Positions 1 through 6,418 of a DNA stretch of 12,025 nucleotides are shown here, one piece after another; within the stretch, counting starts at the first letter, position 1; every line of letters starts with the position of its first letter. This stretch comes from JAWXCH01 sp034440595. GTDB taxonomy: Bacteria > Planctomycetota > Planctomycetia > Pirellulales > JALHPA01. The stretch lies in NCBI GenBank assembly GCA_034440595.1, contig JAWXCH010000450.1:1-12025 (forward strand), given 5' to 3'. Position numbers and translations under genes: made by a program. Under the pieces are notes generated by a model. It was not told the origin of the DNA and made no database searches. It saw only the letters and a list, made by a program, of their open reading frames with translations.

Positions 1-1054
1 TCACTGTTGCGACTTCTGTGCCGCCCGGAGATGGTACGCCTGCTTCAGGCGGCTCGGGCGCAATCGAAGTAGCCGGTCCGATAGGCGATGCGCTACCATC
101 AGTCGATAAGATGGTCGTTCCGGCTACATTAGCCGGATTGCGCAATTCGGGAACTGGCGGGGCCGGAACTGTTTGAGGAGGCACTAGCGGAACCGCAGTT
201 CCAACCGCAACGGGAACAGCTACGGTCGGTGTCGAGACGACTGGATCCCCGCCAGGAGGAACTAGTGGTGGCACTATGCCAGTCGCATTATTATTCGTGG
301 TGTTATTTTCCAAAGGTGCCGGAACCGGGGCGACCGGCGTGGTAGTTCCATTCTTATTTGTATCGTTGCTATTCCCTTTTAGAACGACTTCAGTTTCATC
401 ACCGTTGCCTGGCTGACCAAATCCCAGAAAGACCGCAACTGGATTGGATAAATCGAAAGGACCGACTGCTCTAATCGCAGCCGCACCACCGATCAGAGCA
501 ACCAACAGCAACGTGGCGGCGATGGTCCACAATCGGGAGCGGCGTTGTTCGCGCAGATAGTCCGGGACTTTGAGCGGTTCACGAACGGGACGGGCCGGCA
601 CAATTTCTTCTGCCGGTGGCAATGGAGGTGGAATCTTTACTCCAGCCCCCGCTGCGTGCGGAGTATCCGCACGATGGACCACATCATACATGCGACGGCG
701 CATGGCCGGATCAATCTCGGCCGGTTCACCCAGCACCAGTGCCAGCACCTGGTGGCAGGCAGCAACTTCGGCCAGATGCACATCCGATTCCAGGCAGACT
801 TTTTCAAAGTCGGGAACCCGTTCGGACGCCAGTGTATTGTCTAGGTATTCAGAGACGGTGTTGGGGTCCAGCCCCATCCCTTTGCCGGATAGTTTTGGAG
901 CGCCCAGCCGCAACCGCCGCGTGGTGTCACGAACCCGATGCATCAGATCGGTGGCGAACTCGCTCTCCTCAATCTTCTGGCCGATGACCTGATGATCGGC
1001 CGGCTCCAAAATTTCGTCCATGTACGCCAGCATGGTTCGTAGCGTCAATCGCAT
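1..1054 (-). CDS. Single-pass membrane protein with two anti-sigma-like N-terminal repeats (partial, C-terminus beyond window)
   Basis: The open frame starts at ATG 1054-1052 and runs off the left edge (351 codons seen). A GGGAG ribosome site lies at 1067-1063, 8 nt from the start. Residues 1-130 are charged and helical and contain two similar units (about 9-45 and 68-104). Each has a Y-[ML]-D-x2-L opening followed about 20 residues later by an E-S pair, which resembles the YLDGEL...HLxxC layout of zinc-finger anti-sigma domains but lacks the H-x3-C-x2-C zinc ligands. Residues 139-165 are Pro-rich. A hydrophobic helix at about 175-195, preceded by the basic stretch REQRRSRL, predicts a cytoplasmic N-terminus. 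After it comes a Pro/Thr/Val/Asn-rich, low-complexity outer region to at least residue 351. The topology matches an anti-sigma or membrane-anchored regulator, but no sigma-factor gene is in view. I know similar proteins in planctomycetes only as uncharacterised; the regulatory role is inference. Confidence 0.85.
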   Translation of the reverse strand, partial: MRLTLRTMLAYMDEILEPADHQVIGQKIEESEFATDLMHRVRDTTRRLRLGAPKLSGKGMGLDPNTVSEYLDNTLASERVPDFEKVCLESDVHLAEVAACHQVLALVLGEPAEIDPAMRRRMYDVVHRADTPHAAGAGVKIPPPLPPAEEIVPARPVREPLKVPDYLREQRRSRLWTIAATLLLVALIGGAAAIRAVGPFDLSNPVAVFLGFGQPGNGDETEVVLKGNSNDTNKNGTTTPVAPVPAPLENNTTNNNATGIVPPLVPPGGDPVVSTPTVAVPVAVGTAVPLVPPQTVPAPPVPELRNPANVAGTTILSTDGSASPIGPATSIAPEPPEAGVPSPGGTEVATV

Positions 1055-1071
1055 CGTCGCTTCTCCCGTTT

Positions 1072-1088
1072 AGTACTGTAACAGTACT
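1072..1088. promoter_or_regulatory. Perfect palindrome upstream of the minus-strand membrane protein gene (candidate operator)
   Basis: Two 8-bp arms, AGTACTGT and ACAGTACT, are separated by a single A. The element ends 17 bp upstream of the ATG at 1054 and just before its ribosome site, where a repressor or activator could act. The half-site resembles LexA-type CTGT...ACAG, but the spacing of one base is far too short for a LexA box. No regulator can be assigned. Confidence 0.45.
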
Positions 1089-1112
1089 GAATCTAAATGT
1101 AGGGTCGCCTAT

Positions 1113-1310
1113 TCACCGGCACGGAAATCCATCTTCCGTGGCCGGAACTTGTTGCCACACATAGGTTTGTACTACCAAATGTGCATGGCCAACAATCCAG
1201 TCATCGCGGACAAAGAATCTCGCTACTAGTAATAGTGGCAAGAAGCCCGCAATTCCGTACAGCAACGGAAGAAAATTGTGGAAAAGGAACGCTGGCATGC
1301 ACGTAGGCAC
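1113..1310 (-). other. Small hydrophobic ORF continuing the frame of the ORF at 1314-1817 (doubtful)
   Basis: Reading on the minus strand from a GTG at 1310 gives 65 codons with a strongly hydrophobic segment (around FLPLLYGIAGFLPLLLVARF), followed by a polar tail ending in a TGA at 1115-1113. It is in the same frame as the ORF that ends at the TGA 1316-1314, one codon upstream of this GTG, so it may be the rest of an interrupted gene. No ribosome site is convincing and I recognise no family. It could equally be non-coding sequence; its last codons overlap the inverted repeat at 1116-1145. Confidence 0.2.
1116..1145. repeat. Imperfect inverted repeat / hairpin
   Basis: The left arm CCGGCACGGAA (1116-1126) pairs with TTCCGTG + CCGG (1134-1140 and 1142-1145), leaving one bulged G at 1141 and a 7-nt loop. 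This is an 11-bp GC-rich stem. It lies at the end of the small minus-strand ORF and upstream of the next minus-strand gene. There is no T-run after it on either strand, so it is not a classical intrinsic terminator; it may mark the end of a transcript or stabilise an RNA 3' end. Confidence 0.5.
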
Positions 1311-1313
1311 GCA

Positions 1314-1817
1314 TCAAGCAGTCTGCGACTCGCGTTCCGCTATGCAAACTGGATTCCCGCCTTCGCGGGAAAGACGGAGGGGACTGCAAGAACGCTCCGA
1401 GCGTGCAATATCCTCCAGCGACAGCACCAAAAGCGACGCCAGCAGCAAAAATGCTGCCAGCAAGGCTGGGTGAACGGCCGGCGCGGCGGCGATGACAAGT
1501 GCCGGTTCACTCAGGCCAGCCGCACCAAGCGAGCCAACTTTGACCCAACCAATGCTCGTACGACGCCAGCCGGGGTCGGGCTGGTGTTCAACAGACTCCC
1601 CCTCGCCAATTGAAAAGGCAGAGTAGTCGCCAAAGCTGTCCCTGGTGGCGGAATCGGTCGACTGGTCGTTGCTCCAATGAGCGCTACCAGAGGAGGCACA
1701 AGCCAGGATCGCCATTGCTAGGACCGCTGTCGCAGATACAAGATTTGCGGCCGCCATACTGCCCGGCAGCAACCTGCCAGGTAGCAAAACTGCGATCTGA
1801 ACAATGCGTTGCAGCAA
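1314..1817 (-). CDS. Hypothetical small secreted or membrane protein (start uncertain)
   Basis: The longest reading starts at TTG 1817 (167 codons); an ATG at 1757-1755 gives 147 codons and a protein opening with a signal-peptide-like segment (SATAVLAMAILA, then GSA before HW). Codon choice is balanced and protein-like. After a polar acidic middle comes GWRRTSIGWVKVGSL, then a hydrophobic stretch (HPALLAAFLLLASLLVLSL) that should span a membrane. Short planctomycete proteins with a 'WRRT..GW' motif followed by 'HP...' and one hydrophobic helix are familiar to me as uncharacterised proteins; I treat this as a possible member. The last 20 or so residues (including SREGGNP) are encoded by a REP-like repeat, so the native C-terminus may be altered. 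The ribosome site is weak. Confidence 0.45.
   Translation of the reverse strand: MLQRIVQIAVLLPGRLLPGSMAAANLVSATAVLAMAILACASSGSAHWSNDQSTDSATRDSFGDYSAFSIGEGESVEHQPDPGWRRTSIGWVKVGSLGAAGLSEPALVIAAAPAVHPALLAAFLLLASLLVLSLEDIARSERSCSPLRLSREGGNPVCIAERESQTA
1351..1371. repeat. REP / dRS3-like palindromic repeat
   Basis: GGATTCCCGCCTTCGCGGGA reads as a stem TTCCCGC (1354-1360), loop CTTC and stem GCGGGAA (1365-1371). The same core, usually embedded in 'CCGTCATTCCCGCGAAGGCGGGAATCCAGT', is a widespread dispersed repeat in many bacterial genomes; here the minus strand reads nearly that, with CTTT replacing CATT. It lies inside the 3' end of the small ORF at 1314-1817 and supplies its last residues. Confidence 0.65.
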
Positions 1818-2172
1818 GGCATGCTCCGACTGGCGAGGCGAAAGAGTGAAAAGACTTGAACCGTTGGATCAAGGATCTTTGCAAGCGTTGCGCCACTGCC
1901 ATGCGCCGTGCGGCAATCTCAGCAGTAACTCGATAACCGATCACGAGTTAATCCCTATGACGACGACCGCAGACAGAGTTGCGAGTCTCTGAGAATGGTG
2001 CGTTTCCTCGACAATGGCTGTTGAGAAAACGCCACAATTTGCTTCGCCGGCTAGCCCATGCCGGGTAGTTTGCTCAGGGGGGTTTTCTGACCTAACTTTA
2101 ATAGACGAAGAACTTCGTTTTATTTGCACCCACGCGCATACAACGCTAATTTCCTCACTTGGATTTCGATTC
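1818..2172. other. Intergenic stretch upstream of the HDOD gene
   Basis: No convincing gene is seen. A minus-strand frame from GTG 1944 is Arg-rich and unlike any family I know, and plus-strand frames look random. The frame of the HDOD gene stays open from an ATG at 2014, but these 53 codons do not resemble the family and that ATG has no ribosome site. A small dyad lies at 2105-2118. The stretch probably holds the promoter of the HDOD gene. Confidence 0.5.
2105..2118. promoter_or_regulatory. Short dyad upstream of the HDOD gene
   Basis: ACGAAG (2105-2110) and CTTCGT (2113-2118) are inverted around AA, followed by TTTATTT. It sits 55 bp before the preferred start at 2173 in an AT-richer patch. 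It could be an operator or a weak 5'-UTR hairpin; the evidence is only the symmetry. Confidence 0.25.
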
Positions 2173-3090
2173 ATGACTCAACCTGGTGATAGCGCGCAGC
2201 TTACAAAATTGCTTCAGAGCACACAGCTCCCTGCGCTGCCGCAAAGCGCAATCCGACTGATGGAGTTGGCTCGTGATCCCGAAAACGGCCCGGTCGAGTT
2301 TGCCGTTCCGATCGAAACTGACCCCGGCCTGTCGGGTCAGATCCTGAAATTTGTGAACTCGGCCTACTTCGGTTTCTCGCGAGAGATCTCCAACATCAAG
2401 ATGGCGATCACACTGGTCGGCATCCGCACGATCAAGAACTTTGCCCTCTGGACGGCGGTCTTCAGTTTGATGCCGAATCCAAAATGCGGGCCGTTCGACC
2501 TCAAGAGCCTGTGGCAGGATTCCGTTCGTCGCGGGCTGTTTGCCAGGGCGATGGCTAAGCTGCTTGGTAATAAAGACTGCGAAGAGGCCTTTTCCGCGGC
2601 ACTGCTTCAGGACTTGGCGATCCCACTATTGGCCAAGGAAATGCCCAAGGAATATGCCGAGCTTCTGGAACAGCGGCAAAAGGAAGGGCGTCGCCTTTCT
2701 GACTTGGAGACCGAACGGTTTGGCTGGAACCACGCCGATGGCGCAGCATTGATTGCTCGCGGCTGGAAAATGCCGGACGATTTTGCCCTGCTGCTGAAGA
2801 ATCACATTGCGATCGACAGCCTGATGGAACAGAAAAACGCTCCGACCGATCAGTTGGCCGTGGCCCTGAGCGCCCTGCTCCCATCGATCACAGACGAGCG
2901 CTGGAGTGATTGTGGTCATTTTGAGGCGATCTACAATCAATTGAAACCCGCCAAGGGGCCGACACTGCTGGAGTTGCTATCGCAGATCGACCGGGAGTTT
3001 GTTGAATTTGCTCCTGTGCTGAAGATGGCAGCGCCAACCAAGTCACTGGTCGCTTGGTATGAAGAATCGCTCGCACCCGCCGCAGGCTGA
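2173..3090 (+). CDS. HDOD domain-containing protein
   Basis: The 305-residue product is almost wholly an HDOD domain, a non-catalytic relative of HD phosphohydrolases used in bacterial signalling and often linked to cyclic-di-GMP, chemotaxis or stress circuits. The domain opens with LPALPQSAIRLMELARDP (about 19-36), followed by the family-typical IETDPGLSGQILKFVNSA (47-64) and the segment around SNIKMAITLVGIRTIKNFAL (73-92). Where catalytic HD proteins have H-D, this has LLQDLAIPLLAK (144-155), so metal-dependent hydrolysis is not expected. A later conserved patch is NHADGAALIARGW (186-198). There is no signal peptide, membrane helix or extra output domain, so it should be a cytoplasmic protein acting through partners. 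I prefer ATG 2173, with a weak GGA 9 nt upstream, over the in-frame ATG at 2014, because the added 53 residues are unlike the family. It appears monocistronic. Confidence 0.9.
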   Translation: MTQPGDSAQLTKLLQSTQLPALPQSAIRLMELARDPENGPVEFAVPIETDPGLSGQILKFVNSAYFGFSREISNIKMAITLVGIRTIKNFALWTAVFSLMPNPKCGPFDLKSLWQDSVRRGLFARAMAKLLGNKDCEEAFSAALLQDLAIPLLAKEMPKEYAELLEQRQKEGRRLSDLETERFGWNHADGAALIARGWKMPDDFALLLKNHIAIDSLMEQKNAPTDQLAVALSALLPSITDERWSDCGHFEAIYNQLKPAKGPTLLELLSQIDREFVEFAPVLKMAAPTKSLVAWYEESLAPAAG

Positions 3091-3093
3091 GCC

Positions 3094-3123
3094 GTGCGAA
3101 CCCGCACCTCGGTTCGCTAACCG
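3094..3123 (+). terminator. Tandem small hairpins after the HDOD stop (possible transcript end)
   Basis: Two 5-bp stems with 4-nt loops follow each other three nucleotides after the stop codon: GTGCG-AACC-CGCAC and CGGTT-CGCT-AACCG. There is no T-run, so this is not a standard Rho-independent terminator. It may protect the mRNA 3' end or be chance. Confidence 0.25.
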
Positions 3124-3510
3124 CAAATGGCCGGCGATAGCATCGCGCTGAGTCCCAGCATCATCAAAGGGCCAAGGTTACAGATCCCTCCTGGGAGGGG
3201 CTTCCGGTCGGCGATTTTTGCTAACAGCCGTTCGCGCCTGCTCTAGTGGAACTTCTAACGCGATTCAAATCTTAATCACTTGCTCGCGTTTAAGTCTCTT
3301 TTTCACAAAAGAACGTGACTGATTTCACAATCGAATCAGCCGAATACACCGAACTTCTCGCCCCCTCGTGGTGTCCCTAGAAATTCGTTCAAGGTGGCCT
3401 TGCTCGCTTTGGCCTCTGGAGATAGAAATCGCCTGTCAAACTTGCCCGATTGGCAGGCTTTTCTTGAACCAGTCACCTGCTGCAACCGTAATCTGAATAG
3501 GTTAAATTTG

Positions 3511-3539
3511 TCGCCAGCAGACCAATTTGCAATTGGCGA
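3511..3539. promoter_or_regulatory. Nested dyad upstream of the TPR gene
   Basis: An inner palindrome CCAATT-TGC-AATTGG (3522-3536) overlaps an outer pair TCGCC (3511-3515) / GGCGA (3535-3539). It lies about 185 bp upstream of the TPR start. The inner dyad has the size of a dimeric-regulator site; nothing further supports it. Confidence 0.25.
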
Positions 3540-3722
3540 TATTCAGAAACGGATTAGACTACAGATAGTGGCGGATTGATACGCGGGCTTTGTTACCGAA
3601 GGATTGATGCCAGGGAGCTAAATCTCTGGTCGCAATAAACAGGCAGTGCGCAGAATTTATCCGTTAAAGGCTCGAACGTTGCGTGGAACCCAACGATCGA
3701 CATTCGAGAAAGAGGTGCCGAA

Positions 3723-4286
3723 GTGTCTGGCAAGGATCGAATTCGTAGACAGCAAATCCTGCGCGAGGCCGAAGGGTACCTCGACCTGGCGATGCTGTTT
3801 GGCGATGACTGGCCTTTGACCTTCGACCGTCGATCTTGTCTGGCACAAAAGTCTCTGCATGTGCTGGATCGCCTGCAAGCCAGTTCGGCCGATGCCACCG
3901 AGGCACTCATGCTGCGCGGCCAGGCGCTGCGCATGCTCGAACGCTACAACGAAGCGATCGTCGATCTACGGCGCGCAGCCGAGCTTGATCCTGAGAGTAT
4001 TGATGTCTGGCTGGCGCTAGGCTGGTGCTACAAGCGATCGGATCGCCTGGATCTGGCCATTGAGTCGCTGGAGAGTGCCTTGCGTTCTGAACCGGCCGCC
4101 GCGATTCTACACTACAACTTGGCTTGCTATTGGAGTCTGGCTCACGACTCCGACAAGGCGATTCGTTTTCTAACGCAGGCCTTGCAACTAAATGACGACT
4201 ACCGGTTGATGGTCCACAGCGAACCCGATTTTGATCCGATCCGACTAGACCCGCGCTTCCGCGAGTTGACTGCGGTGATTGTCTAG
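3723..4286 (+). CDS. Small TPR-repeat protein
   Basis: The 187-residue protein starts at a GTG with AGAGG seven nucleotides upstream (3711-3715). After an N-terminal helical segment (1-58), three tetratricopeptide repeats follow: about 59-92 (ALMLRGQALRMLERYNEAI, then AAELDP), 93-126 (DVWLALGWCYKRSDRLDLAI, then ALRSEP) and 127-160 (LHYNLACYWSLAHDSDKAI, then ALQLN). The C-terminus EPDFDPIRLDPRFREL (167-182) is the usual cap of TPR proteins of the 'end-of-group' type. TPR arrays bind partner proteins; no partner is identifiable here and no catalytic domain is present. With no signal peptide or membrane helix it is probably cytoplasmic. It stands alone, followed by an inverted repeat and a terminator, and is convergent with the outer-membrane protein gene. 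Confidence 0.88.
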   Translation: MSGKDRIRRQQILREAEGYLDLAMLFGDDWPLTFDRRSCLAQKSLHVLDRLQASSADATEALMLRGQALRMLERYNEAIVDLRRAAELDPESIDVWLALGWCYKRSDRLDLAIESLESALRSEPAAAILHYNLACYWSLAHDSDKAIRFLTQALQLNDDYRLMVHSEPDFDPIRLDPRFRELTAVIV

Positions 4287-4293
4287 GCAACTC

Positions 4294-4364
4294 TTGTGGT
4301 GCGGGCTTCTAGCCTGCCTGACATCGAGTCATGCAATTTTGCAGGCAGGATGCCCGCACCACAA
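4294..4364. repeat. Inverted-repeat element of the GTGGTGCGGGC...GCCCGCACCAC type
   Basis: The left arm TTGTGGTGCGGGC with CCTGCCTG and the right arm CAGGCAGG with GCCCGCACCACAA are nearly perfect complements around a 22-nt AT-richer centre. Elements translating as 'AGILPA' with this arm sequence are familiar dispersed repeats in several bacterial phyla. It begins 8 nt after the TPR stop codon and may fold into a long RNA stem-loop at that transcript's end. No transposase is nearby. Confidence 0.6.
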
Positions 4365-4384
4365 CATTTAATACCACGTAAAAC

Positions 4385-4420
4385 AGAACGGCTCGCCGAG
4401 TTTCCTCCGCGAGCCGTTCT
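4385..4420 (+). terminator. Strong intrinsic terminator
   Basis: A perfect 12-bp stem, AGAACGGCTCGC (4385-4396) with GCGAGCCGTTCT (4409-4420), encloses a 12-nt loop and is followed by ATGTTTTTCC. This is a textbook Rho-independent terminator for the TPR gene. On the minus strand the stem is followed by GTTTTACG, so it could also stop transcripts from the convergent outer-membrane gene. Confidence 0.8.
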
Positions 4421-4889
4421 ATGTTTTTCCGATTGCCGAAAGATTCGCGCCCCCTTTGCAACTGCACCAGACTTTCCGAATTGGAACTTGAAACGTGCAG
4501 GCTGCACTTGCGACTCTTAACCGATGCCACCGAGTTGGTGGATGTCTTCTGGTCGTTTGCGTGCAATCGACTGTGTTACGATTGTTGCCCCTTCACTTTC
4601 AACTACTACCCCTGATTTGAACGCCTCTTCATGTTGTCTATCCAAGTTGTCGTGACGTTTTTATAAACACTCTGCCCCACAAGCTCTGATCGATCCGCGG
4701 CCAGAGCATCCAGACGGACTAGATGCTCCAGCCTGCAAATCGACGTTTCTCGTGCCGCGTCTCTTGGCCTGTGGTGCAGACCACGCTTGAAGCAAACCGG
4801 ATCGGACAAATTTGCTTCACACTCCATCCCCCAAAACATTCACTACCCATTCGCTCAATCTGCTGGATCAGGTCCAGTCTTTTCGCGAT

Positions 4890-6362
4890 TTACCAGCGGT
4901 ATTCCAGTCCCGCGAATCCGCCGTGCAGAATCAACGAACCAGAGCTCTCGATGTCGGTCCAATCATTTTCAGCAGCCAGGTAGGCTGGAACCTGATCGTC
5001 GGCCAGTGCGATGCCACTGCAGGCCATTGCACGGTAACCGATGGTTGCACTCCAGCGTTGCGAGATATCCCAGGTCGTACCGATATCAATCTGACCGATA
5101 AAGGCCACGTCGACCTTGTCATTGTTCAAATTGAACTGGTTGCCGGTCGAGGCAAACGTCGCCAGCGCCCCATCGCCACGGTACAACTGCGTGTTCAGGT
5201 TGATATCGTTGCCATAGAGGCCGAATTTTGGTGCTGCAAACAACCGCCAGCGTGGAGCAAATCGCCAATCGGCTCGTCCACCCACTTGGAAACCGTACAG
5301 ATTGTTTTCAACATCAACATCCAGGTAGGCCTCGTTGATGCCACCGTTGCTACCGAATTCGTTGCCGCCCGATACAGCACCGAACTGGATAAAGTCGTCG
5401 AATTTAAAGAACCGGAAACCGGCCAGCCATTGAATCTGCACCGAGTCGCAAGCGGTCGGCATGTTGAAGTGAATAAGATTGATCTCAAGATTATTCACGT
5501 CGTCTTTACGGGTAACACGGTGCTCGCGAGCATTGTCGAAAATCAAGCTAGCAGGAGAGCCGGGTCCAACGATATCCACAAACCCCAGGTCGATCGGCGT
5601 GCTGAGCTGATTGGTCGGGCTATACCGACTGTCCGTTCCATCCAGACCCCAGAGTCCCCAGTAGACGACTTCGATAGCACACAGGTCGTCATTGCAGCTT
5701 GGGCCGCAGGAGTCACAAGAGCTACACGAGCCACCGCCACCACCACAGCCACCACCTCCGCCAAAGACACGTCCGAAGCGAACTTCTGCACCGCCGGTCC
5801 AATCAGCGTCCGGGAAGTACATCAACTGGTTCGGGTTGTTACCAGTTTCGTAGGTGGTCCAGGTCTTGTTGGGTCGGTCGCGAGTCATGACCAAACCGCC
5901 CGCATAGCCAAACCAGCGCGGTTGGCAACACCCAAGATCAACGCCGCAGTCTCCTGCGCAGTCTCCAGACGCAACGTCCGGGTAGGCACCGTCGGAATTA
6001 ATCGCTTCACTCAAATCCGACGTTGGTGGCAACGGCCTGGCAACTGAACTGCCCTCGGGAGCCACAACCGACTCAGGTACGTCAAGTCCCCGCGCTGAAG
6101 CAACCGAGTGATAGGTCGGCGTAGCATACTCCGGATAAGCCACCGGCCGAACTACCTGTGCCGGAGGCGACTGCTGTGGTACAGCAGACAACTCAGCCGG
6201 TGCGCTTCGCCACGATGGTTGCGTCGCGGGAAGTGGCAGCAACGAAGGTGCGTACCTTCCGGTTGAGGGATACCCGGCCGGTTGGCCGGTTTGAGCCTGG
6301 GCGTCGGCGGCATACATACCGCTGATGGCCAAGGCTATCGCAAATCGACAAATCGTCTTCAT
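4890..6362 (-). CDS. BBP7-type outer-membrane beta-barrel protein
   Basis: The frame is open from 6560, but I choose ATG 6362: AAAGGAG lies 8 nt upstream (6377-6371) and the product then opens with a clear signal peptide (MKTICRFAIALAISGMYAAD, cleavage likely after AQA at 23). The mature 467 residues start with a Pro/Ser/Ala-rich linker (about 27-125), then a Cys-containing stretch (GDCAGDCG, DLGCCQPRW). The barrel domain follows (about 150-490), with alternating aromatic and polar strands such as WFGYAGGLVMTRD, IQWLAGFRFFKFDDF, YGFQVGGRADWRF and RWSATIGYRAMACSG. It ends in GFAGLEYRW, whose terminal aromatic residue is typical for outer-membrane assembly. This layout matches the BBP7 family that I know from planctomycetes, of unknown transport function. 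A Gly/Cys-rich insert at 201-229 is unusual. The gene appears monocistronic, and the long plus-strand frame opposite it is a shadow. Confidence 0.9.
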   Translation of the reverse strand: MKTICRFAIALAISGMYAADAQAQTGQPAGYPSTGRYAPSLLPLPATQPSWRSAPAELSAVPQQSPPAQVVRPVAYPEYATPTYHSVASARGLDVPESVVAPEGSSVARPLPPTSDLSEAINSDGAYPDVASGDCAGDCGVDLGCCQPRWFGYAGGLVMTRDRPNKTWTTYETGNNPNQLMYFPDADWTGGAEVRFGRVFGGGGGCGGGGGSCSSCDSCGPSCNDDLCAIEVVYWGLWGLDGTDSRYSPTNQLSTPIDLGFVDIVGPGSPASLIFDNAREHRVTRKDDVNNLEINLIHFNMPTACDSVQIQWLAGFRFFKFDDFIQFGAVSGGNEFGSNGGINEAYLDVDVENNLYGFQVGGRADWRFAPRWRLFAAPKFGLYGNDINLNTQLYRGDGALATFASTGNQFNLNNDKVDVAFIGQIDIGTTWDISQRWSATIGYRAMACSGIALADDQVPAYLAAENDWTDIESSGSLILHGGFAGLEYRW

Positions 6363-6403
6363 GCGTCGGACTCCTTTGAAACGAGAAACTTCCATGCACA
6401 CGC

Positions 6404-6418
6404 CGGTCATCATGACCG
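6404..6418. promoter_or_regulatory. 15-bp palindrome upstream of the outer-membrane protein gene
   Basis: CGGTCAT and ATGACCG are inverted around one C, centred about 50 bp upstream of the ATG at 6362. It may be an operator or part of the 5' untranslated region. No promoter boxes can be fixed with confidence nearby. Confidence 0.35.

Larger units (their letters stand above)
3091..3722. other. Gene-free stretch between the HDOD and TPR genes
   Basis: No ORF here has a family signature; a 61-codon plus-strand frame at 3394 has no ribosome site. Two small hairpins directly follow the HDOD stop: GTGCG/CGCAC (3094-3098 with 3103-3107) and CGGTT/AACCG (3110-3114 with 3119-3123). A short CCCTC/GAGGG hairpin lies at 3186-3199. 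The octamer TTTCACAA occurs twice, at 3301 and 3323 (22 bp apart). A nested dyad lies at 3511-3539. Confidence 0.5.
4287..4889. other. Convergent intergenic region between the TPR and outer-membrane protein genes
   Basis: Besides the dispersed-type inverted repeat (4294-4364) and the intrinsic terminator (4385-4420), I see no gene. Short frames on both strands have no family signature. A smaller hairpin, GAGCATC (4704-4710) with GATGCTC (4722-4728), lies about 160 bp past the stop of the minus-strand gene and may be part of its 3' end. Confidence 0.55.

Noticed and set aside
545..992. Several plus-strand frames within 545-992
   Set aside because: They are antisense shadows of the membrane-protein gene on the minus strand; the compositions are Arg/Ser/Thr-rich and random.
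1072..1088. LexA/SOS box
   Set aside because: CTGT and ACAG are separated by one base, whereas LexA sites need a spacing of about eight to ten.
1684..1944. A minus-strand frame starting at GTG 1944
   Set aside because: Arg-rich, no family signature and it overlaps the more protein-like frame at 1314-1817. I cannot exclude that it is the 5' part of that gene joined by a frameshift.
3186..3226. Intrinsic terminator from the CCCTC/GAGGG hairpin and a later T5
   Set aside because: The stem has only five pairs and the T-run lies more than 15 nt past it.
4421..4889. tRNA or small RNA gene in the convergent gap
   Set aside because: No T-loop motif or cloverleaf pairing could be found.
4812..6047. 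A 411-codon plus-strand open frame opposite the outer-membrane protein gene
   Set aside because: It lies antisense to a gene with signal peptide, ribosome site and barrel signature. Its product is unlike any known family and it has no ribosome site.
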